Source: UBA4656 sp002405525
Lineage (GTDB): Bacteria > Pseudomonadota > Gammaproteobacteria > Xanthomonadales > Ahniellaceae
Direction: 5' to 3'
DNA length: 64,000 nt
Assembly: GCA_036723735.1 (NCBI GenBank)
Contig: DAIMGT010000002.1
Location: 1-64,000, forward strand
Below the pieces are notes generated by a model. That model did no database searches, was not told the DNA's origin, and saw only the letters and a program-made list of their open reading frames with translations. The position numbers and the translations under genes were made by a program. Positions 25,669 through 34,104 of the stretch are shown piece by piece. The stretch's first letter is position 1. Each line of letters opens with the position of its first letter.

Positions 25669-27390
25669 ATGGACGCCCACGCCTACATCGCGGCCCTCCC
25701 GGGCCACGCATCCCCCCTCGACGGCGAACGGCTGCTGTGGCAGCAGCACGACGGCGCGCGCGTCGTCGTGCTGCCGGCGGCTGAAGCGGTGGTCTTGGGG
25801 CAGGCGGCGCGCTTCGAGACCCGCGACCAGCATCTCGAAGCCATCGTCGCCGCGACCGGCCTGCCGCGCGAGCGCGTGGACGCGGCGCTGTCGCGACTGC
25901 TGGGTCTGGGGCTGCTCAAGCCGCTCGCCGAGTTCGTTCCCGCAGCCGCTGATGCGCCGCCACCGCCGGCGCCACTGCTGTGCATCCGCACTTGCCAGCG
26001 CCCCGACTCGCTCGCGCGGCTCCTGCAGTCGCTGCTCGACGACGAACGGCGCTTCGACGTGCGCCGTCGCTACGTGGTGGTCGATGATGGGCCGAACGCT
26101 GCTGCCGGCGCCACGCGATCGGAGGTCGAGGCCTTCGCGCGGCGCTCGGCGTCGGATGTGCGCCTGCTCGGCGCCGGCGAGCGCCGCGCGCTGGTCGGTT
26201 GGCTCGGCGCCGACGTGGCCGGGCTTGGCGGCTTGCTCGACCCCGAGGTGCTTGCTTCGGCGAGCGGCGGCCGGGCCTGGAACTGGGCCTTGCTGCTGGC
26301 GGCGGGCGGCACGCTGGGCCTGCTCGATGACGACTTCCGCTTCCCTTTGCGGCTGCCGCTCGGCGCGGCACCCGAGATCGACCTCGTCACCGAGTACGCC
26401 CTTGAAGCCGAGTTCTTCGATGGGCCGGGCGCTCTGCGCTCGCTGGCGCCGATTGACGAGGACCCCTACGCGATGTTGTCGCGGCTGCTTGGGCAGCCGC
26501 CGGGTGCGCTGCTGCGTCGTCATGGCTCGAGCCCGCGGTCGGCGCGTCTGCGGGCAGCCGCTTCGCTGGCGTGCCTGCAGCCCCCCGCGCGGGTGGCGGC
26601 GGTCTGCGGCGGCATCTACGGCGCGCTGAACTACGACAGCAGCGTGTACTTGTCGATGCCCAACCGCAGCACCCTGGGCAGCCTGCTGCGCCCGCCATTC
26701 GACGAACGCCGCCTCGACGGCGAGAACCTCTGGCAGGGCCGCAGGCGACCGCACTTCATGGCCACCGGTGTGTTCACGCCGCTGCTGTTGGACGCGCGTG
26801 ATGTGCTGCCGCCGACCGGCACGCTCGGCAAGTCCGATGACGGGCTGTTCATGGCCCTGCTGTCGACCTGCGATCCACACGCGCCGTCGATGGCGGTGCC
26901 GGCGGCGATTGGCCATTTCCCTCCGCCGGGGCGCGATCGCCGCGCCGCGGCGGAGCGCGCCGCCATCGAGGATGTATCGACCTTCTGTGCCGGCGTGGCG
27001 CTGTCGGTAGCGCCCATGCTGCGCTCTGCCGATCGCTCGCTGCGCCTCGCCGCGGTCGCCGCGGTCATGCGCGACCTCGCCGGCGGCTCCGACGCGGCGC
27101 TGGCCGGTACGTGGTCGGACTGGCGCGACCGCATGCTGCTTCGCGTAATCCAGCCGCTGTACCGAAGTCTGCGCGACGGCGGTCCCGGCGTGGCGCCGGC
27201 GTGGACCGAACACGTGCGGCGCATGATCGCCGCTAACGAGGCCGCACTGCGCGAGCGAAGCGTGTCGCCGGCGCGCCTCGCCGAGGTCCGCGCAGCGCTG
27301 TCGCAACTCGGCCATGCCCTCGTGGATTGGCCCACGCTTTGGGCGCGCGCCGGCGCTCCGCTGCTTGCCCAGTTGCGCCCGCTGCACTGA
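25669..27390 (+). CDS. Glycosyltransferase-like protein with N-terminal winged-helix/PqqD-like segment, paralog 2
   Basis: This 573-residue protein is homologous to the preceding gene from end to end, including the first residues (PGHASPLDGERLLWQQ against PGRITPLDRERSLWRQ), the Pro linker, LLCIRTCQRPDSLARLLQS, VVVDDG, the DDDFRF motif, GKSDDGLF and GHFPPPGRDRR. The pair therefore arose by tandem duplication. Compared with paralog 1 its codon use looks closer to the surrounding genes. A sugar-transfer role is inferred only from the GT-A motifs. The ATG at 25669 aligns with the start of paralog 1; the frame is open back to 25363, including ATG 25444, which would add a basic, Cys-containing extension. 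A strong hairpin follows at 27504-27528. Confidence 0.7.
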   Translation: MDAHAYIAALPGHASPLDGERLLWQQHDGARVVVLPAAEAVVLGQAARFETRDQHLEAIVAATGLPRERVDAALSRLLGLGLLKPLAEFVPAAADAPPPPAPLLCIRTCQRPDSLARLLQSLLDDERRFDVRRRYVVVDDGPNAAAGATRSEVEAFARRSASDVRLLGAGERRALVGWLGADVAGLGGLLDPEVLASASGGRAWNWALLLAAGGTLGLLDDDFRFPLRLPLGAAPEIDLVTEYALEAEFFDGPGALRSLAPIDEDPYAMLSRLLGQPPGALLRRHGSSPRSARLRAAASLACLQPPARVAAVCGGIYGALNYDSSVYLSMPNRSTLGSLLRPPFDERRLDGENLWQGRRRPHFMATGVFTPLLLDARDVLPPTGTLGKSDDGLFMALLSTCDPHAPSMAVPAAIGHFPPPGRDRRAAAERAAIEDVSTFCAGVALSVAPMLRSADRSLRLAAVAAVMRDLAGGSDAALAGTWSDWRDRMLLRVIQPLYRSLRDGGPGVAPAWTEHVRRMIAANEAALRERSVSPARLAEVRAALSQLGHALVDWPTLWARAGAPLLAQLRPLH

Positions 27391-27395
27391 TCGTC

Positions 27396-27543
27396 TGTGA
27401 AAAACAGCCTCAGAGGCAGGTCATGGATGGCCCGCGCGCGGATCATGCACGCCAGTGCACGATTCGCTGGCGCGGGTCCGGACCTGTGCCAGACTCGCGA
27501 CTGGAAAACCCACAGGATGTGGGTTTTCTCGCAGGCTCTGAGG
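27396..27543 (+). repeat. Structured intergenic repeat, copy B
   Basis: This copy shares with 51511-51670 the order TGAAAAAC (TGAGAAAC in the other), a GC-rich middle, a GATTCG block, then GTGCCAGACTCGCGAC (15 of 16 bases identical), then a hairpin with AGGA in or near its loop. Inverted CCTCAGAG at 27408-27415 and CTCTGAGG at 27536-27543 border it. It lies after the stop of paralog 2. Confidence 0.65.
27504..27528 (+). terminator. Perfect 11-bp hairpin, likely terminator of paralog 2
   Basis: GAAAACCCACA pairs with TGTGGGTTTTC across a GGA loop, ending in TTTTC. It is 114 bases past the paralog 2 stop codon and is part of the structured repeat; being symmetric it could also stop minus-strand transcription from the deaminase gene. 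Confidence 0.6.
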
Positions 27544-27768
27544 GCGCGTCGGTCTCCGGCGTGGCATCGGCCGCGCGGCGAGCGGGCAGGTCCATTCCGG
27601 GCATGGATCGCGCGAAGAGGACTGATCCGGGGTCGACCTCGCGCGGTCGGTGCGCTTGGCGCCTTCGGTGCTGTGCATGCGTGGCAGGACGCCCTGTCCG
27701 GCCGCGTCCGCGTCATCCGCCTCTTGGTGCACTCGGCCACCTTCGGCCGCGCGCAGAGACGAGGCTCA

Positions 27769-28188
27769 TCAACGTGCCAGCGATGCCACGCACTTGAGTT
27801 CGATCGCGATCGGCGTCGGCAGGGCGGTGATTCCGACCGTGGTCCGGCAGGGCGGGTGGTCCCGGAAGTGATCGGCCCAGATCCGGTTGAAGGCGGGGAA
27901 ATCACGCGCCATGTCGGTGAGGTATACCGTGACGTCCACGAGATCGCTCCAGCACGCGCCGGCTGCATCGAGTACCGCGCGCAGGTTGGCGAACACCTGC
28001 CGGCATTGCGCTTCGAAGTCGTAAGCCACCAGCCGTCCGCCGGCATCTTGGATGTTGCCCGGAATCCGATCCGTACCCGGCATGCGTGGGCCGATGCCGG
28101 ACAGGAACAGCAGGTCGCCCGCGCGGCGCGCATGCGGATAGGCGCCGAGCGGGGCCGGCGCGGCTTCGGAGCGGATGGCGGGTTCCAT
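27769..28188 (-). CDS. nbaF: RidA-family protein, probable 2-aminomuconate deaminase
   Basis: This 139-residue protein has the YjgF/YER057c/RidA fold: APLGAYPHARRAGDLLFLSG near the start, ANLRAVLDAAGACWSDLVDV in the middle and the signature region ALPTPIAIELKCVASLA at the end. The general RidA role is hydrolysis of reactive enamines and imines. In kynurenine gene clusters a member of this family is the 2-aminomuconate deaminase that gives 4-oxalocrotonate and ammonia. Placed 8 bp after the aminomuconate-semialdehyde dehydrogenase gene, that role is the better call here. The usual active-site Arg of imine-deaminating RidA is not evident at the expected place, which fits the deaminase subgroup. 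It is last in its transcription unit. Confidence 0.82.
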   Translation of the reverse strand: MEPAIRSEAAPAPLGAYPHARRAGDLLFLSGIGPRMPGTDRIPGNIQDAGGRLVAYDFEAQCRQVFANLRAVLDAAGACWSDLVDVTVYLTDMARDFPAFNRIWADHFRDHPPCRTTVGITALPTPIAIELKCVASLAR

Positions 28189-28196
28189 TTCGGGCC

Positions 28197-29651
28197 TCAG
28201 AATGCGATGCAGACGTTGCGCGGCTCGGTGAAGAAGCGCAGTGCTTCCCAGCCGCCCTCGCGGCCGGTGCCGGACTGTTTCATGCCGCCGAACGGGGTGC
28301 GCAGGTCGCGCAGCAGCCAGGTATTGACCCAGACCACGCCGCTCTCCAGGTGCGCCGCCATCCGGTGCGCGGTCGAAAGATCGCGGGTGAACACCGATGC
28401 AGCCAAGCCGTAGGATGATGCGTTGGCGCGGCGCAGCGCGTCGGCTTCGTCGTCGAATGGCTGGAGCGTGGCGACGGGCCCGAAGATCTCCTCGCTGTTG
28501 GTTCGGCAGTCCGGCCCCAGGCCTTCGATGACGGTTGGCGCCACGAACCAGCCACCTGCGCAGCGCCCCGGCAGTTCGATCCGGCGGCCGCCGCACAGGA
28601 CGGCGCCGCCCTCGGCGCGCGCGGTGTCGATCGCAGCCAGCACCCTGTGCAGGTGCGCCTGCGACGCCAGCGCGCCGAAGGCGGTCGCCGGCAGCGCCGG
28701 GTCGCCCGGCAGCAGTTCGCAGGCGCGCGCGACGAAGGCGTCGCGAAAGCGCGAGTAGATCGGCCGTTGGACCAGTATCCGCGACCCGCACAGGCAGATC
28801 TGCCCCTGGTTGGTGAACGCCGCGCGAATCGCGGCGTCGATCGCAGCGTCGAAGTCGGCGTCGCCGAACACGATGAATGGATTCTTGCCGCCGAGTTCGA
28901 GCGCGATTTTCTTCAGCCCTGGGGCCGCGACCGCGGCGATGGTGCTGCCGACGCGGGTGCTGCCGGTGAAGGACACGGCCCGGGTGTCCGCGTGCGCGAC
29001 CAGCGGGGCGCCGGCGGCGTCCCCGCTGCCGTGGACGATGTTGAGCACGCCAGCCGGCAGTCCGGCCGCCTCGGCGATCTCGCCCAGGAGGGTCGCGGTC
29101 GCCGGCGTGATCTCCGAGGGCTTGGCGACCACGGTGCAGCCGGCCGCCAGCGCCGGCGCGACTTTCCAGGTCAGCAGGTAAAGCGGGAGGTTCCAAGGCG
29201 AGATGCAGGCCACCGGTCCCAGCGGCTGGCGCAGGGTGTAATTGATCGCGGAGCCCGCCATCGCATGCGACTCGCTGGCGAACTGCGTGGCGGCCTCTGC
29301 GAAGAACCGCAGGTTGGCCGCCGCGCGCGGGATGTCCATGCCGGCAGCCAGCGCCAGCGGCTTGCCGGTGTCCCTGGATTCGACGGCCGCGAGCCGCGGC
29401 GCATCGGCCTCGATCGCGTCGGCGATCCGCGCCAGCAGGCGGGCCCGAGTCGCCGACGGCGCATCGCGCCACGCCGGAAAAGCGCGCCGTGCGGCCGCCA
29501 GCGCGGCATCGACATCCGCCGCGGTCGAAGCGGCGACCGCGGCATAGACCTCGCCGGTCGCGGGTTCATGGACCGGCAGCCAGGCGTCGGATCGGGGATC
29601 GGCGAACGTGCCGTCGATGAAGTTGCGGAACCGGGTCGGCGCGCCGTGCAT
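28197..29651 (-). CDS. nbaE: 2-aminomuconate-6-semialdehyde dehydrogenase
   Basis: This 484-residue aldehyde dehydrogenase oxidises 2-aminomuconate semialdehyde with NAD+ in the cytoplasm. Family sites are complete: the N-terminal FRNFIDGTF, the cofactor region ISPWNLPLYLLTWKVAPALA with Asn154, the FTGSTRVG loop, catalytic base Glu252 in LELGGKNPF and nucleophile Cys286 in NQGQICLCGSR. FIDG and LCGSR wording is typical of the AMSDH/hydroxymuconic-semialdehyde dehydrogenase subgroup. The specific call rests on the neighbours: a RidA-type deaminase directly downstream and 3-HAO and ACMSD nearby. The start at 29651 lies 2 bases after the SDR stop, so translation is probably coupled. Confidence 0.9.
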   Translation of the reverse strand: MHGAPTRFRNFIDGTFADPRSDAWLPVHEPATGEVYAAVAASTAADVDAALAAARRAFPAWRDAPSATRARLLARIADAIEADAPRLAAVESRDTGKPLALAAGMDIPRAAANLRFFAEAATQFASESHAMAGSAINYTLRQPLGPVACISPWNLPLYLLTWKVAPALAAGCTVVAKPSEITPATATLLGEIAEAAGLPAGVLNIVHGSGDAAGAPLVAHADTRAVSFTGSTRVGSTIAAVAAPGLKKIALELGGKNPFIVFGDADFDAAIDAAIRAAFTNQGQICLCGSRILVQRPIYSRFRDAFVARACELLPGDPALPATAFGALASQAHLHRVLAAIDTARAEGGAVLCGGRRIELPGRCAGGWFVAPTVIEGLGPDCRTNSEEIFGPVATLQPFDDEADALRRANASSYGLAASVFTRDLSTAHRMAAHLESGVVWVNTWLLRDLRTPFGGMKQSGTGREGGWEALRFFTEPRNVCIAF

Positions 29652-29653
29652 GG

Positions 29654-30439
29654 TCACAGCGACTGGGTGCGTCCGCCGTCGACCGGCAGGTTGATGCCGT
29701 TGACGTAGGCCGCCGCCGGCGAGGCGAGGAAGGCGATCGCGGCGGCGACTTCGGACGGGTGGGCGAAACGGCCGACGGGGATGTGGCTGCGCATCTCGGC
29801 TCTGACCATGTCCTCGTTGCGGCCGCCGGCCCTTGCCCGCGCGGCCACGATCTGCGCGATGCGTGGCGTCTCGGTCGATCCGGGCAGCACGTTGTTGACC
29901 GTGATCCCGTGCGGGCCCAGTTCGTGGGCCAGCGTCTTGGCCCAGGACGCGACTGCGCCGCGGATGGTGTTCGACACGCCGATCCCGGGGATGGGCTCCT
30001 TGACCGAGGTGGATATCACGTTCACCACCCGACCCCAATGCGCAGCCTTCATGCCGGGCAGCACCGCCTGCAGCAGGGCGTGCCCGCCGAGCAGGTGCTG
30101 GCGGAAGGCCGCCAGGAAGTCCTCCGCGCCGGCATCCGCCGCGGTGCCGGGCGGCGGACCGCCGGAGTTGTTGACCAGCACCTGCACCGGGCGTTGGGTC
30201 GCCAGCGCCCGCACCTGGGCCGCGGCGCCGGGCTCGGTGAGGTCGGCGGCCATCCAGGCGTGCGACTGGTGCTCGCGCGGGCGCGGGAGTTCGGCAGCCA
30301 GGGCGCGCACCACGTCCGCACGGCGCGCCAGCACGGTCACGTCGGCGCCGAGCAGGGCAAGTTCGATCGCCGCGGCACGGCCGATTCCCTGGCTTGCGCC
30401 GCAGACCAGCGCATGCCGGCCGGAGAGGTCGAGGTCCAT
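29654..30439 (-). CDS. SDR-family protein lacking the usual Tyr-xxx-Lys motif
   Basis: This 261-residue short-chain dehydrogenase/reductase has the N-terminal cofactor motif CGASQGIGRAAAIE, the NNSGG motif, a Ser-containing strand (VVNVISTSVKEPIPG) and the C-terminal PVDGGRTQSL close. Where the family has Tyr-xxx-Lys, this protein reads SNTIRG, so both catalytic residues are replaced by Ser and Arg. The rest of the helix (AVASWAKTLAHELGPHG) is normal. A similar SNTIR-type subgroup occurs near kynurenine genes in other bacteria as far as I recall. It may bind NAD(P) without classical reduction or use another acid. It sits between a small unknown gene and the dehydrogenase gene with gaps of 5 and 2 bp. 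Confidence 0.85.
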   Translation of the reverse strand: MDLDLSGRHALVCGASQGIGRAAAIELALLGADVTVLARRADVVRALAAELPRPREHQSHAWMAADLTEPGAAAQVRALATQRPVQVLVNNSGGPPPGTAADAGAEDFLAAFRQHLLGGHALLQAVLPGMKAAHWGRVVNVISTSVKEPIPGIGVSNTIRGAVASWAKTLAHELGPHGITVNNVLPGSTETPRIAQIVAARARAGGRNEDMVRAEMRSHIPVGRFAHPSEVAAAIAFLASPAAAYVNGINLPVDGGRTQSL

Positions 30440-30444
30440 CGCCG

Positions 30445-30738
30445 TCAGCGCAGCCGTTGGGTCATCCGGCGCACCAGCGCGGGGCCGTCGGGCGCGGCTG
30501 GCGGCGCGAGAGCGCCAAGTTCGAAGCCCAGCGCGGCCGCGTCCTCCGGGTCCAGCCCGTCGAAGGCGCGATAGTCGGCGCCCAGCAGGTAGTGGCGGCC
30601 CGTATCGAGGTCGTCGAAGCGGATCGTCAGCCCGGACGATTCGAGCACTTCGGCGCCGGTGTCCTCGCGCAGGCGCAGCCGCGCCCACAGCAGCATCCCG
30701 GGCTCCGGCGCACACAGCCACCAGTCGTCCTGCGCCAT
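30445..30738 (-). CDS. Hypothetical small protein in the asnS-kynurenine unit
   Basis: This 97-residue acidic protein (start MAQDDWWLCAPEPGMLLWAR) is not a family I recognise. It has no signal peptide or membrane segment. Alternating short beta stretches (MLLWARLRLRE, GLTIRFDDLDTG) suggest a small beta-rich fold. It starts 2 bp after the upstream membrane-protein gene ends and stops 5 bp before the SDR start, so it is translated as part of the same transcript from asnS. A real gene is supported by this tight packing and by good coding composition. Confidence 0.65.
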   Translation of the reverse strand: MAQDDWWLCAPEPGMLLWARLRLREDTGAEVLESSGLTIRFDDLDTGRHYLLGADYRAFDGLDPEDAAALGFELGALAPPAAPDGPALVRRMTQRLR

Positions 30739-30740
30739 GC

Positions 30741-31033
30741 TCAAGTCCTCAGCCAGAAGCCGACCGCGGTCCCCGCCGTGCCGATGGCGATCGTCCACAG
30801 CATGATCCTCGCCGGAGTCGCCAGCGGGTCGAGCGCGCGGGCAGCGAGCGCGCGGTAGCGGCCGCGCAGCAGGAACGCCCAGTAGCTCGGCGCGAACGAC
30901 GAGCCGCCCAGTCCGCCCTCCGCGCCGCGGTCCTCGAGGTGCCGGAACGAGAGCGGTCCGAAGATCACATAGCCGGTGACTCCGGCGGTGAGGACGCCGA
31001 GCCCGATCATCAACACGAGGTCCGGCCAGAACA

Positions 31034-31034
<1 letters not shown>
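30741..31034 (-). CDS. Small membrane protein overlapping asnS stop codon
   Basis: This 97-residue protein has two hydrophobic segments, one at the N-terminus (MFWPDLVLMIGLGVLTAGV) and one at the C-terminus (RIMLWTIAIGTAGTAVGFWL), joined by a hydrophilic Gly/Ser/Arg-rich loop. The family is unknown to me. The ATG overlaps the asnS stop codon by one base (TGATG), so translation is probably coupled to asnS. It heads the small-gene part of the unit that continues through the SDR, dehydrogenase and deaminase genes. A helper of an inner-membrane complex is possible but not supported by a specific motif. Confidence 0.65.
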
Positions 31035-32434
<1,400 letters not shown>

Positions 32435-32578
32435 GTTGGAGCAACTCCCGGGCATGGGGCGGCTGACGCGCGCCGCGAAGACCTGCGATCATAAACGAGC
32501 GTGCCCCGGGCGCGCGCCGGGGCTTGTCAGTGGCCGGCCGCGCCGCCAGATCGGGGTGACATCGAGAGGTCCCCAGCC

Positions 32579-32920
32579 ATGAATGCCGCGCTCGCTCCGA
32601 TCCAACTCACCGAAGCCGCCGCCGCGCGCGCGGCCGCCTTCATCTCCGGCAAGCCCGGTGCGCTGGGGCTGCGGTTCGGCGTGCGCCGGACCGGCTGCTC
32701 CGGCTGGGCCTACACCGTCGACATCGCCCATTCGGTAGCGGACGACGACACCGTGTTCGAGCAGCGCGGCGTGCGCGTGGTGGTCGACGCCAGGAGTCTG
32801 CCGCTGGTCGCCGGCACCGAGATCGACTTCGCCCGCAAGGGCCTCAACGCGGAGTTCGTGTTCCGCAACCCGAACGTCACCGGCGAGTGCGGCTGCGGAG
32901 AGAGCTTCAGCACTGCCTGA
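32579..32920 (+). CDS. Fe-S cluster assembly scaffold/carrier, IscA/ErpA/SufA family
   Basis: This 113-residue A-type carrier has the three conserved cysteines: one in RRTGCSGWAYTVD near residue 40 and the pair in GECGCGESF at the C-terminus. It receives Fe-S clusters from the ISC or SUF scaffold and passes them to target proteins. The exact member cannot be fixed; the LTEAAAARAAAFISG opening and the VVVDARSLPLVAGTEIDF stretch fit SufA/IscA. The gene stands alone, divergent from asnS with about 144 bp between them, and is not within an isc or suf operon in this window. The ATG at 32579 follows GAGAGG. Confidence 0.9.
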   Translation: MNAALAPIQLTEAAAARAAAFISGKPGALGLRFGVRRTGCSGWAYTVDIAHSVADDDTVFEQRGVRVVVDARSLPLVAGTEIDFARKGLNAEFVFRNPNVTGECGCGESFSTA

Positions 32921-33065
32921 GCGGGCTCTGCGCCTCAGTGGCCCCGGCGTAGGACCGGAAACCTCGAATCGGCCTGTGGCGGCGGCGGGCCCCAGGCGGT
33001 GTTGACTCGGCGCCCTGTGCGGGCGGTTCGATCCTGCGATTCGGCGATCGGTTGCCGTTCCTTTC

Positions 33066-33106
33066 CCCGGGTTCTGCCCGGGTCGAGTGCCACTCGTCGC
33101 TTTTTT
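33066..33106 (+). terminator. Possible terminator downstream of the Fe-S carrier gene
   Basis: CCCGGG (33066-33071) pairs with CCCGGG (33077-33082), a second small hairpin CGAG/CTCG follows at 33084-33096, and six T residues come at 33101-33106. The distance between stems and T run is longer than ideal, and it is 150 bases past the gene. Confidence 0.4.
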
Positions 33107-33314
33107 GTTCTCTCACGGTTCTGCAATGGATTCAGCTGCTGGCGAGGGCTGACGACGAATCAAGGGCTTGAGTGGAGCGGTTGCCGCGCGGCGTCAGCGC
33201 GCCATCGATCTTGATCGGTTTCCATTTTGAGCTCGATTTGTCATTAATCTGTTAAGTGTTTGATTTGCCTGACTTGTCCGGCAAGCCGAGAGGCGACCGG
33301 CCGGGACCGCCCGG

Positions 33315-33343
33315 TTGAGCGGCGGGAGCGATTGTCCTACCAT
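33315..33343 (+). promoter_or_regulatory. Sigma70-type promoter of the rpsF-rpsR-rplI operon
   Basis: TTGAGC (33315-33320) and TACCAT (33338-33343) are separated by exactly 17 bases. Transcription would start near 33350, leaving an 80-base leader before the rpsF ATG, long enough for ribosomal-protein feedback control. Confidence 0.65.
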
Positions 33344-33428
33344 TTGCCGCCCCGCAGCAGGCTCTTCCGGCTGCCGCGGTCCTTGCCTCACCGCATCGAC
33401 GGGAGGCCACAGCCCGAAAGGAAAACGT

Positions 33429-33836
33429 ATGCGTCACTACGAAGTCGTGTTTCTGGTCCACCCTGACCAGAGCGAACAGGTGCCCGCGATGATTGAGCGT
33501 TACCGCTCGCTGATCGAGGGTGACAAGGGAACGATTCACCGGCTCGAGGATTGGGGGCGCCGCCAGCTGGCGTTCCCGATCGAGAACCTGGCCAAGGCCC
33601 ACTACGTGCTGATGAACATCGAGTGCTCGCAGAACGTGTTGGCGGAACTGGTGTCCAGTTTCCGCTTCAACGATGCCGTGCTGCGCCACCTGGTGATTCA
33701 ACGCGACGGCCCGGTGACCGACATGTCGCCCATCATGAAGCAGAAGGACGAGAAGCCCGAGCGTCGCCCGCGCGACGATGATGGTTTCGGCGGCGAAGGC
33801 CGCTCCGACTCCTCCGACGAAGCCCGCGCGGCCTGA
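33429..33836 (+). CDS. rpsF: 30S ribosomal protein bS6
   Basis: This 135-residue protein opens with MRHYEVVFLVHPDQSEQVP and contains the family stretches GTIHRLEDWGRRQLAFPIEN and HYVLMNIECSQNVLAEL. bS6 binds the central domain of 16S rRNA together with bS18 on the small-subunit platform. The C-terminal 30 residues are highly charged (KQKDEKPERRPRDDDG), a tail often found in proteobacterial S6 and the place where some species add glutamate. The start has a strong AAAGGA ribosome site. It heads the operon rpsF-rpsR-rplI, with rpsR 24 bp downstream. The gene order matches E. coli except that priB is absent. Confidence 0.97.
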   Translation: MRHYEVVFLVHPDQSEQVPAMIERYRSLIEGDKGTIHRLEDWGRRQLAFPIENLAKAHYVLMNIECSQNVLAELVSSFRFNDAVLRHLVIQRDGPVTDMSPIMKQKDEKPERRPRDDDGFGGEGRSDSSDEARAA

Positions 33837-33860
33837 TCGGGCAGATGAAGGATCCGACCC

Positions 33861-34085
33861 ATGTCCAAGTTCTTCCGCCGCAAGAAGTTCTGCCGCTTCA
33901 CCGCCGAGAAGGTGGTCGAGATCGACTACAAGGATCTCAACACCCTTCGCCAGTACATCACCGAGACCGGGAAGATCGTACCCAGCCGCATCACAGGCAC
34001 CAAGGCGCGCTACCAGCGCCAGCTTTCGACCGCGATCAAGCGGGCGCGCTTCCTGGCCCTGCTGCCGTACTGCGACAACCACTGA
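33861..34085 (+). CDS. rpsR: 30S ribosomal protein bS18
   Basis: This 74-residue basic protein matches bS18 throughout: FRRKKFCRFTAEKVVEIDYK at the start, LRQYITETGKIVPSRITGT in the centre and RQLSTAIKRARFLALLPY at the end. It pairs with bS6 on the 30S platform. A single Cys near residue 11 remains of the zinc-binding set found in some species, so this copy is probably zinc-independent. It lies between rpsF and rplI in the same transcript, with gaps of 24 and 19 bp. Confidence 0.98.
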   Translation: MSKFFRRKKFCRFTAEKVVEIDYKDLNTLRQYITETGKIVPSRITGTKARYQRQLSTAIKRARFLALLPYCDNH

Positions 34086-34104
34086 TCGACGGAGCACCTG
34101 CGCT

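Larger units (their letters stand above)
27391..27768. other. Intergenic region between paralog 2 and the deaminase gene
   Basis: This 378-bp gap separates convergent genes. Its first part (about 27396-27543) is a structured repeat related to 51511-51670 and includes a strong hairpin. The remainder (27544-27768) is GC-rich with small inverted repeats; open frames there are broken or shadow frames, and I see no credible gene. Confidence 0.7.
32921..33428. other. Long intergenic region upstream of rpsF
   Basis: This 508-bp gap has no credible gene. It holds a possible terminator (33066-33106), an A/T-rich island at about 33205-33275 that is unusual for this genome (with a weak TTGTCA-17-TGATTT pair at 33238-33266), and the rpsF promoter at 33315-33343. 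The last 80 bases form the rpsF leader. Confidence 0.7.

Noticed and set aside
27397..27765. Several open frames in the gap after paralog 2
   Set aside because: They run through the structured repeat and its hairpin, lack ribosome sites and are not alike in the two copies.
32921..33125. Possible third copy of the structured repeat near 33000
   Set aside because: Some short words (GATTCGGCGATC) are similar, but the diagnostic GACTCGCGAC block and the AGGA hairpin are missing.
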